From NCBI GenBank assembly GCA_003427395.1, contig BFEA01000270.1:1171012-1192620 (forward strand): a stretch of 21,609 bases of DNA, given 5' to 3'. Position numbers and translations under genes: made by a program. Origin of the DNA: Chara braunii. Lineage: Eukaryota; Streptophyta; Charophyceae; Charales; Characeae. The notes under the pieces are model-generated. The model saw only the letters and a program-made list of their open reading frames with translations. It made no database searches and had not been told where the DNA came from. This document shows, one piece after another, positions 8,366-18,144 of this stretch. Position 1 is the first letter of the stretch. Each line of letters starts with the position of its first letter.

Positions 8366-9507
8366 GTGGTGGAGAGGGAGGTGGTCCATGCGATAGAGGT
8401 TGTCCCAGGTAGTAAGGTGCTTAGAGGACGAATCTATAGGATGTCTCTTGCGGAGTTGGACGAGCTCCGCCGCCAGCTAAAGGAACTCACAAGAAAGGGA
8501 TGGATCCGGCCTAGTACCTCCCCTTACGGGGCTCAAGTTCTATTCGTTCCTAAAAAGGGAGGTACCTTAAGAATGTGCATTGATTATAGGGGCCTCAATG
8601 CCATCACTGTTAAGAACGCAGAGCCCTTACCCCGCATCGACGACCTATTGGATGAGTGCAGGGATGTCGGTACTTTACTAAGATAGATCTAAAGTTTGGA
8701 TACCATCAAATTGCCATAAGACCTAAGGACCAGCACAAAAACGCTTTCCAGACCAGGTACGGTCTGTACAAATTTGTGGTGATGCCTTTCGGCCTATGCA
8801 ATGCCCCTAGAACATTCCAGCACGCAATGAATAGGATCTTTCATGAGCACTTAGACAAGTTTATCGTCGTGTACCTCGACGATATCCTTATCTTTAGTAA
8901 GATTGTAAAGGAGCACGCCGAACACTTGAAAATAGTGCTAGGACTCCTAAGACAGCACCAGTACAAGGTTAACTTGGAGAAATGTAAGTTTTGTCGCGCC
9001 AAGATCTTGTATTTGGGTCATGAAATTTCAGCAGATGGGTTGAGGCCGAACGATGCCAAAGTGGCCAGCATATGTGACAGGCCCAGACCTCAGACTGTGA
9101 CTGAGGTCATATCCTTTTTGGGGATGACGGGCTGCTATCGTCCGTTTGTTAAAAACTACAGTACTATAGCTTTGCCATTAGCAGATCTAACTCGCCTTGA
9201 CACCCCTTGGGAGTGGACAAAAGAGTGTGAGGCAACCTTCAAGGAATTGAAGTATGCTCTAACACACTATGAAGTCCTCAAACTTCTGGATCCTGAGCAG
9301 CCATTCGTAGTGACCACAGACGCCAACCAATATGGCCTAGGCGTGGTCCTTGCGCAGAAGGAGAGGAAAAAGTTGAGGCCGAGCATACGAGTAAAAAGAT
9401 GCTCTCTCAAAAACTGGCCAGATCTACTTATGAGCGTGAGCTTTACACCCTGTACTGAGCGCTGGTCCATTGGAGACATTATCTCCTTGGTAGATTCTTC
9501 TATGTAA
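8366..9507 (+). pseudogene. pol (RT): Reverse transcriptase of element 1, frameshifted
   Basis: RT copies element RNA into DNA. The fingers motifs [20 protein letters not shown] and [11 protein letters not shown] lie in the first frame (to 8686). A one-base loss near 8665-8675 moves the sequence to a second frame carrying the first catalytic Asp ([10 protein letters not shown]), MPFGLCNAP and the YLDD box at 8872-8883, followed by the thumb and connection. The RT catalytic aspartates are all present, so the enzyme core survived better than gag and protease. The frame runs into the RNase H N-terminus (TTDANQYG at about 9314) and is lost near 9385. Confidence 0.92.
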
Positions 9508-9869
9508 GATCTGATCATGAGACTTTGCGCTGGATCAAGACTCAGCCTGTACTCTCTGACGCACTAAAGAGGTGGATTCAAGTGATAGATCTGTACGACT
9601 ATCAACTTGATCCAATCAAGGGAGAGTATAACAAAGTAGCTGGTGCATTGTCACTTAGGGCAGATTATCTAGGCGCGCTAGTAACTGAGTTTGGCATATC
9701 TGACGAAGTAACACGATCCTTGGTGGAGGCCTATCAACAAGATCCAATAATATTTGAGATCATTCGTAAGTTAGAAGCGAAAGACAAAGTAACAATGGTA
9801 AAAGGCTTGCTGTTCCTTGAGAAGGCAGGGAATAAAAGATTATGTGTCCCAGATAGAGTCTCTTCGTAG
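9300..9869 (+). pseudogene. pol (RNase H): RNase H and tether of element 1, broken
   Basis: RNase H removes the RNA strand from the hybrid. The first Asp (TTDANQ) lies in the RT frame. After a frameshift near 9385 the rest (SKKM, STYERELYTLY, then a TGA, ALVHWRHYLLGRFFY, RSDHETLRW) follows in the frame that also holds 9525-9869. The terminal DALSRR motif of element 2 reads GALSLR here, losing the last acidic residue. The tether continues to about 9820, where the frame shifts into integrase. Confidence 0.85.
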
Positions 9870-11228
9870 TTTATTTTTAGGAGAGTGTCATGATGCAACT
9901 GGTCATTTCGGCCATAAGAAGACTTCAGCTAACCTTGTGCAGAGATTTGGGTGGCCTTCTATGATGAAAGATGCCAAGAGGTACACAGAAACCTGCCAGG
10001 TTTGTCAACGGGACAAACTTAGGACTCAGGCTCCGCTTCGGCTTCTCAAGCCCTTGCCGATTCCTGAAGGTCCTGGTCAGATTGCGTCCATGGACTTCAT
10101 GGATACTCTTGTGACCAGCTGGACTGGCACGAGACACATTTTCGTTATAGACTTTTAGTGGATCACTTTTCTAAGTATGCAAGACTTATCGCTATATCGG
10201 AGATTGCTAAAATTGACTATGTCATCAAACTGTTTTTGGATAACTGGGTCCGCGATCTTGGACTCCCTACGTCTATAGTGAGTGATAGTGATGTAAGATT
10301 TACCAGCGAACTGTGGCAGTCAACAACTGAGCAGATGAACACCAAGCTACAAATGACATCAGGGAACCACCCTGAGAAAAATGGCCAGGCGGAACATATG
10401 GACCGAGTAGTACAGCACCTGCTTCGACATTATATTCAGCCAAGTCAGGATGACGAGAAGTTACCTCTCGTCGTCAGCCTGTACAACAATGCTGTGCACA
10501 GTACTACTGGTATGACTCCCAACCAATTGCATCTTGGTTGGAAGCCCAGAACTGCACTTGATTTTCTGCTACCCGAGAGACAGCCCACTACAGCACCTGG
10601 CAGCAGAGAGTTTGCTGTCAAGTACGAGCAAATGCTGCAGCAGGCCATCAAACATATTAGAAAATCTCAGGATGCTATGATCGCATCTGAGAATAAGCAT
10701 AGACAGCCCTCTAACTTTCAGGTAGGTGATAGAGTCTGGGTCAAATCATCTGAACTGGGTCAGGAGCCGGGCATATCCCGCAAACTGATGCCACAGTACT
10801 TCGGTCCTTGGGAGGTCCTAGACATAGTCGGGGATCAGATAGATGGACCTTCTTATGTGATTCACATCCCACCTCACTTACGCACACACCCAGTGTTTCA
10901 CGCTTCAAAGATGGCACCTTTCGCAGAAACTGCACAGTTTCCTTCCAGACGGTCAATGCTGCCCCCAACCATGGACGGTGAAGTGGACATCGATGGAATT
11001 GTGGAGCATCAAATGATGCCAGTGCCTAAACCGCGGACAGAGGACAGAGGCCGCCCTCCTAAGCCGAGAATGCAATACCGTGTCAGATTCAGACATCATC
11101 TGGATCCCAGGCAAGATCGGTGGTTCACCAGAGAAGAACTCATGCGAACAGCACCTCAAATTATTGCAGGCTCGTGGGCTGCTGCTGGCGCTGAGAGGCA
11201 AGTGGCTAGCACGTGCGGTCGTGTGTGA
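9817..11228 (+). pseudogene. pol (IN): Integrase of element 1 with chimeric LTR tail
   Basis: Integrase inserts the DNA copy into the genome. The zinc-binding HHCC region (HDATGHFG, CQVC) and first catalytic Asp (SMDFMDTL) lie in the first frame. A small insertion near 10150-10158 brings in a stop (TAG) and shifts the frame. The second frame (10158-11228) holds the second Asp (SDSDVRF) and the Glu of HPEKNGQAE, with the usual 35-residue spacing. The GPWEVL C-terminal domain and a chromodomain-like tail (from about 10980) follow. After TAPQIIA, at about 11169, the frame runs straight into LTR sequence and ends at 11228 in residues unrelated to integrase. Element 2 instead continues with VVVEYERKLKG and stops before a polypurine tract. 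Confidence 0.92.
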
Positions 11229-11718
11229 GTCAGGGCGCTGCTGAGGGCAGCGCCATAGCCCAGCCTTCATAGCTGGCTGGGACTTGGTCTATAGTGAGGC
11301 GCAGGGGGTGGTCTTCGGGTGTACAAAGGGAAGACGTGGGTGTAAGTCAGGGGAGAGAGGGAAGGATGATGATGACGATGATGTGAGGGCACATACCTGG
11401 TATTGGCAATGGTCTGCATGGCCGACATCTTCAAGTACTTCGTAGGCTGCTGACGTCAACAGTTGCATCGTCAATTAGTAGGCAGATAGTAGCTGTGTAG
11501 GAAGTAGGCTGGGCGCCGAGCGCCAAGTAGGGAGAAAGGGCCTGGACACTCATGTTGGTGGTGGCGAGAGCAAGCTCTCATTGACATTGGTTTTCAGTGT
11601 TACGATTTGGTGTTATATTGGTGCAATTCTGCTTTCTGGACATTGTGATACTATCTGGCCTTCAATGTGATTGTGCATTCTGGATACTGTCATCTCGATA
11701 TTGCTCATTGTCCTTGCA
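11170..11718 (+). repeat. 3' LTR of element 1, 5'-truncated
   Basis: The sequence matches the 5' LTR from 3723 to 4371 (without the adapter and duplicated block) and ends in CCTTGCA. The first ~444 bp of the LTR, including the candidate TATA element, are absent. The last ~15 codons of integrase and the polypurine tract are also gone, so one deletion of roughly half a kilobase spans the junction near 11170. Confidence 0.93.
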
Positions 11719-11780
11719 CTTTTCAATATGAGACGTGACTTTTGCTTATAGAAACCTTTGCCTCTGGGATGTGACTGTTC
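11719..11780. repeat. Degenerate ~20-bp minisatellite, right part
   Basis: Units such as CTTTTCAATATGA, GACGTGACTTTTGC and CTCTGGGATGTGACTGTTCA resemble those at 3157-3278. Together the two parts form the array interrupted by element 1. Confidence 0.7.
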
Positions 11781-13209
11781 ACCGCGCGCCTGTTGGACTT
11801 CACTCCTAAGGTACCCGAGTGTGACCTACTATGCCGACTTGGCCTCCCTTGGCCTGAAATTAGGGGTCTTCATCATGGAATGCCTTTCACTTCTCACCAT
11901 TTCCAGGGAAAACTCCTGTAGAAGAAGTTTTATGGTTGCCAGTACTCATCTTCGTCCTGATAGCAGTATCAAACTCTTGACAGGTCAAAAGGCTCAAAAC
12001 ATTTATCAAGTTTTTGCCTAGGCTACCAGGGCGGCATGGGCGGGGGCACCAGTGCAGGTCATTCAGCTGTACACCCACTTGGTGTACCCTGGGCATGTGC
12101 AAACTCCAGGGTTTTTGTTTTTGTTTTCCGTCAGTAGGGCTGGGGCTTTTCTCTGCCTACCCAAAGCAGCCCAAAATCCGAGGTCTTTTTCGTTTTTCGG
12201 TGCTGTCCATTCAAGAGGGGTATAAATGAGACCTAAAGTAGGGTGCCTTAGTTTGATTTTTCATTTCCGTTTTCAATCTTTGAGTCTGTAAGGAATTTTG
12301 AGTGACCCTCTTCCACAACTTAGAACATAGTTTTTCTCCAGACTAATAAAAAAAAAAAAAATTCAAATATTCTATGATAGTCCTCTCTTCCACAACTTAG
12401 AACATAGTTTTTCTCCAGACTAATAAAAAAAAAAGAAATTTCAAATATTCTATGATAGTCCTCTGGATACCCCCGATCGGTATTAGCGGGGTTTATGACC
12501 AACACGGATGTGAGTGCAAGCGCGAGTGGGTTGTGTGTGGTGTGTGGAAGAGTATTGGCCATAGCCTCTGCTGCTGCTTGATGAGGGGTGGGGACGATGA
12601 GAAAGGGAAGCGTAGCTACTGGCAAAATGTTGTATCTTTGCGTTAGCCGGAGCCCCACTGGTGACCCCACCCCATCTCTGAGGTTAACGGGGCATCTGGT
12701 TTTCAGGCCTGAAATTTCTGAAATTAGGGTTTTGGGCTCAAATTTCATGTTTTTTTGGAATTTCAAGTTTTTGCTATATATGCATTTTGATAGGGTTGCC
12801 ATATATGAAATTTGGGGTTATTTGGAGTTTTAGAATTTGCGCTATTAAGATTTCTGAAATTTCTGAAATTGGTCGAATTTTTTTTGGGCCAAATTTCATG
12901 GAAATGCACCTTTGGCTTGCTGTTTTATATGTTTTTAATTTCTTTTTTCAGGGCTTTTTTCTGTGATGGGGTCGTAAGGAGTGCACTCTATAGATTGGTG
13001 TGAAGTGTTGTTAAAATGACTGTCTGGTTTTCTTATAAATGGGCCTGAAAAATGGGTGCTCGGTTAACCTGCTCTCCTTCAGAGGAGTGATATGAAACAG
13101 TTTTCACCTTTACGGTAGCAGATGCAGCACCCAGGGCTCGATCCCTAGACCCCTCCCCTCACCCGTGTACAGTATTCGTGGACCCGTGTGTGTTTGAGCC
13201 CGCGACCTG
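11781..13209. other. Gene-less spacer between the two elements
   Basis: No credible gene. A 7-bp-arm hairpin GTACACC-CACTT-GGTGTAC sits at 12069-12087. From about 12700 to 12910 the sequence is AT-rich with repeated words such as TTTCTGAAATT (twice in tandem in two places) and CAAATTTCATG (near 12739 and near 12890), suggesting an old degenerate duplication of about 150 bp. Frames of 60-160 codons in this spacer are either Phe/Leu/Lys-rich from AT bias or cross repeats, and none resembles a family. Confidence 0.6.
12308..12461. repeat. 77-bp tandem duplication with A-tract
   Basis: Two copies (about 12308-12384 and 12385-12461) share TTCCACAACTTAGAACATAG, an A-tract after CTAAT and the end TCAAATATTCTATGATAGT. 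They differ mainly in A-tract length and composition (14 A in the first, AAAAAAAAAAG in the second). Confidence 0.92.
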
Positions 13210-14046
13210 TGTTATGAAAATCGTATGTGTAGCTGTTGTATATAGTCTGGTCACTAGGTCTTGAGCTGTAGGTCTGTTGTTTAGGAGTCAATAGCAGTGG
13301 TCTAGGTCATAGCTGCTACAGTGTCGAAGGGTCAAGGTCGTAGCTGCTACAGTATCAAAGGGTCGAGTCTACAACCTTCCGGAACTTCCGGAAGTGCCTT
13401 TCGTGAGTCTTAGAGTCGGTCCGCATCTGAGTCAGCAGAGGGCAGTCCTAGCACAGTCAGCAAAGAGCAGTCCTAAGTCCTACCTGTCCTAGTCAACGGT
13501 ACCCAGTACCAGGTCACACTTTGTCAAGTCAGCAAGTACCATGTGGGACTGTGCATAACCCGGGCCCAAAGTCCGAGTGCAGACCAACGACAATCGAAGT
13601 ATAAATAAAGATGCAGCGTCAAGTCATTCATTCATTCTACCTGTGAGCCGTGTGGAAGCGTTGTCGGAGCGTCTTGTGTACGAAAGTCTGCAGGTGCCCA
13701 AAGAGGAAGTGGGCTAAGAGGAGGAAGACGCGGCCATAGCCGCTTGTGTTGTTAGTTGAGGTAGAAGAAGGCAGCCATAGCTGTCGTAGGTTAGAAGTAG
13801 AGGGTTAGTCTGTGTGTGTGTGTCATGTATGTGTATGTGTGCGGGACATCCAGGGAGATCCAGAGTTGTGTGTGTGTGAACGAGTTGCTGAGGATACAGT
13901 TGATCGGGGTGCATCTTTGTCAGGCGCACGTGCCCCATAGCCGTTCATGACAAGTTTGAATCTGAACTGTGTCCTTGACTACATTGTCTCTGAGCTTTGT
14001 GTGGGCGCCGAAGCGCCAGTGTAATCGCCATCTGTTTGCATGCATG
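13210..14046 (+). repeat. Possible older LTR, interrupted by element 2
   Basis: This is tentative. The stretch starts TGTTATGAAAATC and carries a good TATA box TATAAATA (13600-13607) followed by AAAGATG. It contains two CCATAGC/CCATAGCTG motifs (near 13733 and 13773) resembling the CCATAGC and CATAGCTG motifs of the element 1 LTR, and the same GGCGC hairpin (14004-14017). It also holds a 31-bp tandem pair (13305-13335, 13336-13366), two near-copies of GTCAGCA(G/A)AG(G/A)GCAGTCCTA (about 13431-13475) and a GT-rich run. There is no gene. Element 2 begins at 14047, so if this is an LTR its remainder lies beyond the right edge of the window. No PBS or terminal duplication can be shown. Confidence 0.3.
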
Positions 14047-15094
14047 TGCAAGGAACATGAATATGGACGAAGCACAGAAATCCAGAATGCAATATCACAC
14101 TGAAGTCCAAGTAGTCAAAGCCAAAGCAGATAGCACAACGGAACCGAGTAACCATCCAATTGAGAATGATACAGAAGAATCGTGAGTCAATGTCCATGCC
14201 CAACAGGGCAACACCAACAGCATAACCCAAATGTAGCTCTCTCTTGTGAATGGCGCCAGGCGCCCTATCTACTCTACAGACTAGCCTACAACTACAGCAA
14301 TGAAAGCAACCAGACAACTTGACTACCAGCGAGTGATGATGTCAACACCAATGCCGACCTCCACCTCCACCAGGTACGTGTCCTCTTCACCCACACTCTC
14401 CCTTGTACCCACACAGCGCCCTTCACCTNCGAAGACCACCTTCGNCCTTCACCCTCACTGCACCCTCATGCGGCCCGGCTATGGCCGCCAGTGCCCTGGT
14501 GCGCAGGCAGCGCCCTACCGCCTAGCGCTGGCCTGCCTTGCACCTCTCTTAGCGCAGCNCAGCAGCAGCAGCAGCTCGCATTAGCGCAGCGTGCCGGCAT
14601 TGCCCACAATGGCCAAGATCCCTGCCNACTCGCCCTNCTTGCCTATATGCCAGTGCAGCGTGTGGGCGGCCTCCCTTCAGCCTGTGACCGGGACCCAGAG
14701 GCTGAAGCCAACCCGATACAGTTGGGCCCCGGGGCAATGCAGTTGTGCCTCTTTCATCAAGGCCTGCGGNCAGATTCAGATAGTGGGCCGATTTCCCTTT
14801 GGCATTTTCGGCCTCTNTACCCANCATGCATTGTCGGCCTCACGTTCGAGTGCCCAGGGCCTAACTAACTCAGAGGCCCTGGGCTTTCAGCATTTGCTGA
14901 AATCCGAGACTCGGTGCACTCCAACCAACTGGCGTGCTGCAACTGTATGGACCCCACTTCGTGAAATGTTGGCAAAGGGCTCTTGTTGATTTGCTGGCCC
15001 GCCTTCACTTAGGGCGGGCACGAGGCTTGCTGGGGCCTTAGCCCAGAACATGTACATCATGGGAAGGCCCCTTCTTGAGGGCTCATTCCTCACA
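14047..15094 (-). repeat. 3' LTR of element 2
   Basis: On the minus strand it begins TGTGAGGA directly after the polypurine tract and ends GTTCCTTGCA, like the 3' LTR of element 1 (CCTTGCA). Similarity to the element 1 LTR is patchy but collinear: the CCCGCCCTAAGTGAAGG block, the CATATAGG core (14642-14649), the GTGGTCTTCG block, ACCTGGT, the GGCGC hairpin (14252-14264), the TTGACAT region and GCATTCTGGAT near the end. Eight isolated N bases occur between 14429 and 14824, suggesting unresolved differences between copies in the assembly. Confidence 0.9.
14642..14649 (-). promoter_or_regulatory. Candidate TATA element of the element 2 LTR
   Basis: CATATAGG on the minus strand is identical to the centre of the hairpin in the element 1 LTR, and lies about 445 bp from the LTR start against about 370 bp there. 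The flanking sequence differs, which makes the shared core stand out. Confidence 0.4.
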
Positions 15095-15108
15095 TTCCAT
15101 CCCCCTTA
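15095..15108 (-). promoter_or_regulatory. Polypurine tract of element 2
   Basis: On the minus strand TAAGGGGGATGGAA precedes the LTR start TGTGAGG without a gap. This is the expected position and composition of the plus-strand primer. Element 1 has lost its counterpart. Confidence 0.88.
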
Positions 15109-15131
15109 GCTTCAAATGTCCGCTGAGATGC

Positions 15132-16529
15132 TTACTTCGCAGGTGCCTTCCCTTTCAGCTTCCTTTCATATTCTACCACCACCTGAGGAGCTGTCTCAAT
15201 CAGTTCCTCCTTGGTAAACCACCGATCTTCGTTGGGATCTTTGTGGTGCCTGAATCTGACATGATATTCTCTCTTGGGTTTAGGAGGTCTTCCTCGACCC
15301 AACGACTTTGCAACAGGCATGTCCCGGTGATCCACAATGTCATCGATGTCGACTTGTCCATCCATGGTTGGGGGCAGCATCGATCTCCTGGAAGGGAATT
15401 GATCAGTCTCATCCAAAGGTGCCAGCTTCAAGGCATGAAAGACTGGGTGAGTGCGTAGGTGTCCAGGGACACGAATGACATAAGTGGGACCATCCGACTC
15501 ATCTCCCACTACATCCAAGACTTCCCAGGGACCAAAGTACTGAGGCATTAGTTTGTGAGATATTCCGAACTCCTGTCCTAACTCACTAGCCTTGACCCAA
15601 ACACGTTCCCCTACCTGAAATGTGGACTGTCTGCGATGTTGATTCTCAGAAGCAATCATGGCTTGCTGAGCCTTCTTCATATGTTCAACAGCCTCTTGCA
15701 GCAATTTCTCATATTGCACACCGTATTCAAGTGTGCCTGGAGTTGCAGCGGGTCGGTTTTCAGGTAGGAGGAAGTCTAGTGCTGATCTAGGCTTCCATCC
15801 TAAGTGCAGCTGGTTAGGACTAATGCCGGTACTGCTATGTATAGCATTGTTGTACAGGCTGGCGATGAGAGGTAACTGCTCATCCCAGTCATCCTGACTG
15901 GCCTTGATGTAATGCCTCAGCAAGTGTTGTACAACTCTGATCATTTGTTCGGCCTGTCCGTTGGCTTCGGGATGATTCCCTGGAGTCATCTGAAGTTGAC
16001 TGCCCATCTGTTCCGCAGTCTTCTTCCACAGCTCACTTGTGAATCGGACGTCTCGGTCACTAATGATGGTCTTTGGTAAACCAAAGTCCCTTACCCAGTT
16101 GTCCTTGAACAACTTGATGACGTATTCTCTCCTGGCTGTCTCTGGCATTGGTACTAGTCTAGCGTACTTGGTGAATCGGTCAATGATGACGAAAATGTGC
16201 CTCTTACCACTCTTGCTGGTCACTAGGGTGTCCATGAAATCCATGGAAACACTCAATCCTGGACCATCAGGAATAGGTAAAGGCTTCAACAACCCAAACG
16301 GTGCTTGAGTTCGCGGCTTGTCCCGCTGACAGACCTGACANGTCTCAACATACTTCTTTGCGTCATCTAACATTCCGGGCCACCAAAATCGCTGTACTAA
16401 GTTAGCACTCGTCTTCTTGTAGCCAAAGTGCCCAGTTACGTCATGACATTCGCCTAAAAATAAACTACGCAACTGTTCACTAGATGGAACTACCAATCTC
16501 TTTATTCCGGCCTTATCAAGAATAGCCCG
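15132..16529 (-). pseudogene. pol (IN): Integrase of element 2, nearly intact domain
   Basis: The longest clean frame in the window (454 codons from 16496). Residue positions: zinc-binding H18, H23, C53, C56; catalytic D86 (SMDFMD), D147 (ISDRDV) and E183 (NGQAE), with D147 and E183 spaced by 35 residues; then a GPWEVLD C-terminal domain. A chromodomain-like tail at about 382-445 (VDIDDIVDHR, REYHVRFRHH, DRWFTKEEL) is what in chromoviruses directs insertion to particular chromatin. Similarity extends upstream of 16496 to about 16529 in the same frame, so the true polyprotein entered from RNase H, and a frameshift near 16515-16525 now separates them. The N at 16341 falls in a codon ACN, Thr whatever the base. 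The stop precedes the polypurine tract by about 25 bases. Confidence 0.93.
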
Positions 16530-18144
16530 TCCACCATCACAAACTCACTTTCTGTGGCCTTGTCTTTTGCCTGAAGTTTGCGAATGATGTTCATCGTGAC
16601 AGTGTCTTCCTGATAGGCTCCCACCAATGATTGAGTTACTTCATTAGATACGCCGAAGTCAGAAACTAGCGCACCTAGGTTGTCTGCTCTACGGGATAGC
16701 GCGTCTACAACCTTGTTGTACTCAAGCTTGAAGTCATATTGGTCTATGACCTCAATCCATCGCTTGAGTGCATCAGAAAGAGTCGGTTGAGTCTTGATCC
16801 ATTTGAGGGTCTGATGATCAGTCCTCAGATAGAAGAACCTTCCCAAAAGGAAGTGTCTCCAATGGACAAGTGCCTTGTAGAGAGCATAGAGTTCCCTTTC
16901 GTAGGTGGACTTAGCCAACTTCTTCGATGGCATCTTCTTACTCGTGTACTCAATCGGTCTCAACTTTTTCCCATCCTGCTGAGCCAGCACTGCACCAACG
17001 CCGTATTGGCTTGCGTCAGTGGTCACTATGAATGGCTTCTGCGGATGTAGAGAGCATAGAGTTCCCTTTCGTAGGTGGACTTAGCCAACTTCTTCGATGG
17101 CATCTTCTTACTCATGTACTCAATCGGTCTCAACTTTTTCCCATCCTGCTGAGCCAGCACTGCACCAATGCCGTATTGGCTTGCGTCAGTGGTCACTATG
17201 AATGGCTTCTGCGGATCGGGAACCATGAGAACTTCATGATTCATGAGTGCATGCTTCAATCTCTTGAAAGCACCCTCACACTCATCACTCCAGTCCCACG
17301 GTGTGTCAAGTCGAGTTAGATCAGTCAAAGGAGAGGCAACTGTAGAATAGTTCTTAATGAAATTTCTTTAGTAGCCGCACATTCCTAAGAATGACCTGAC
17401 CTCAGTGACTGTCTGAGGTCGTGGCCAGTCTCAAATACTAGCCACCTTCGCATCTTCCGGCCTAATTCCCTCCGCGGATACTTCATGACCCAAGTATAGT
17501 ATCTTAGTGCGGCCAAATTCGCACTTCTCTAAGTTGACCTTATACTTGTGTTGTCGCAGGAGTGAGAGTACTTTCTCAACATGTTGTGCATGCTCCTCGG
17601 CAGATTTACTAAAGATCAGAATATCGTCTAAGTAGACCACGACAAACTTATCTAAATGGTCATGGAAGATCCGATTCATAGCGTGCTGGAACGTACCCGG
17701 CGCATTACAAAGACCAAAGGGCATCACTACAAACTCATACAGACCATAACGCGTCTGAAAAGTTGTCTTGTGTTGGTCCTCAGGTCTTATTGCGATCTGG
17801 TGATATCCGGATTTCAAGTCTATCTTACTATAGTACTTGCATCCCTGCACCCTATCCAATAGGTCGTCTATGCGAGGTAGAGGCTATGCGTTCTTCACAG
17901 TGATGGCATTGAGGCCTCTATAGTCAATGCACATCCTCAAAGTACCCCCCTTCTTCGGTACGAATAGAACGGGTGATCCGTAAGGGGAAGTACTAGGCCG
18001 AATCCAACCCTTCTCTGTCAGCTCGTTAAGCTGTCGCCGAAGTTCATCAAACTCGGCGGGGGTAATCCTATAGATCCTTCCCTTTGGGGTCTTACTCCCT
18101 GGAATGATTTCTATAGTGTGGACGACTTCCCTTTCAACAACTCT
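16502..18144 (-). pseudogene. pol (RT-RNase H): RT-RNase H of element 2, with stops and a duplication
   Basis: RT motifs appear in order: [41 protein letters not shown] (first Asp), MPFGLCNAPGTF and YLDD at 17623-17634. In-frame stops are TAG at 17881-17883 (element 1 has GAG there), TGA at 17428-17430 (an Arg position, CGA to TGA) and TAA near 17368 (after GY, where an aromatic residue is expected). RNase H follows with TTDASQYG, STYERELYAL, RTDHQTLKW and DALSRR, so its acidic residues are all present. A 170-bp tandem duplication (16876-17215) repeats the RNase H start and shifts the frame. A short in-frame loss near DFKLEYNKV, relative to element 1, shortens the tether. Confidence 0.92.
16876..17215. 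repeat. 170-bp tandem duplication inside RNase H of element 2
   Basis: Copies 16876-17045 and 17046-17215 are adjacent and differ at only two positions (CTCGTGTAC against CTCATGTAC, and CCAACGCC against CCAATGCC). The length is not a multiple of three, so it breaks the reading frame. It may be a true duplication or two unmerged overlapping contig ends. Confidence 0.95.

Larger units (their letters stand above)
3279..11718 (+). mobile_element. Element 1: decayed Ty3/gypsy LTR retrotransposon (chromovirus-like)
   Basis: The order is 5' LTR, iMet-type PBS, leader, gag, protease, RT, RNase H, integrase with chromodomain-like tail, 3' LTR. RNase H before integrase marks Ty3/gypsy rather than Ty1/copia. 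Flanking CTTT at 3275-3278 and 11719-11722 is the likely 4-bp target-site duplication; Ty3/gypsy elements usually make 4-6 bp. Coding regions are broken by several frameshifts and TAG or TGA stops, and a deletion removed the end of the integrase gene, the polypurine tract and the first ~444 bp of the 3' LTR. LTR ends match those of element 2, fixing the left border at TGCGAGGA. Confidence 0.93.

Noticed and set aside
12320-12802. 160-codon minus-strand frame in the spacer
   Set aside because: It crosses the 77-bp duplication and AT-rich repeats, has Phe/Lys-rich composition and resembles no family.
6660-17883. UAG reassigned to an amino acid, because several in-frame stops are TAG (6660, 7747, 8351, 17881)
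   Set aside because: They align with Trp and Glu rather than one residue, and TGA, TAA and many frameshifts also occur inside the genes. Ordinary decay explains them.
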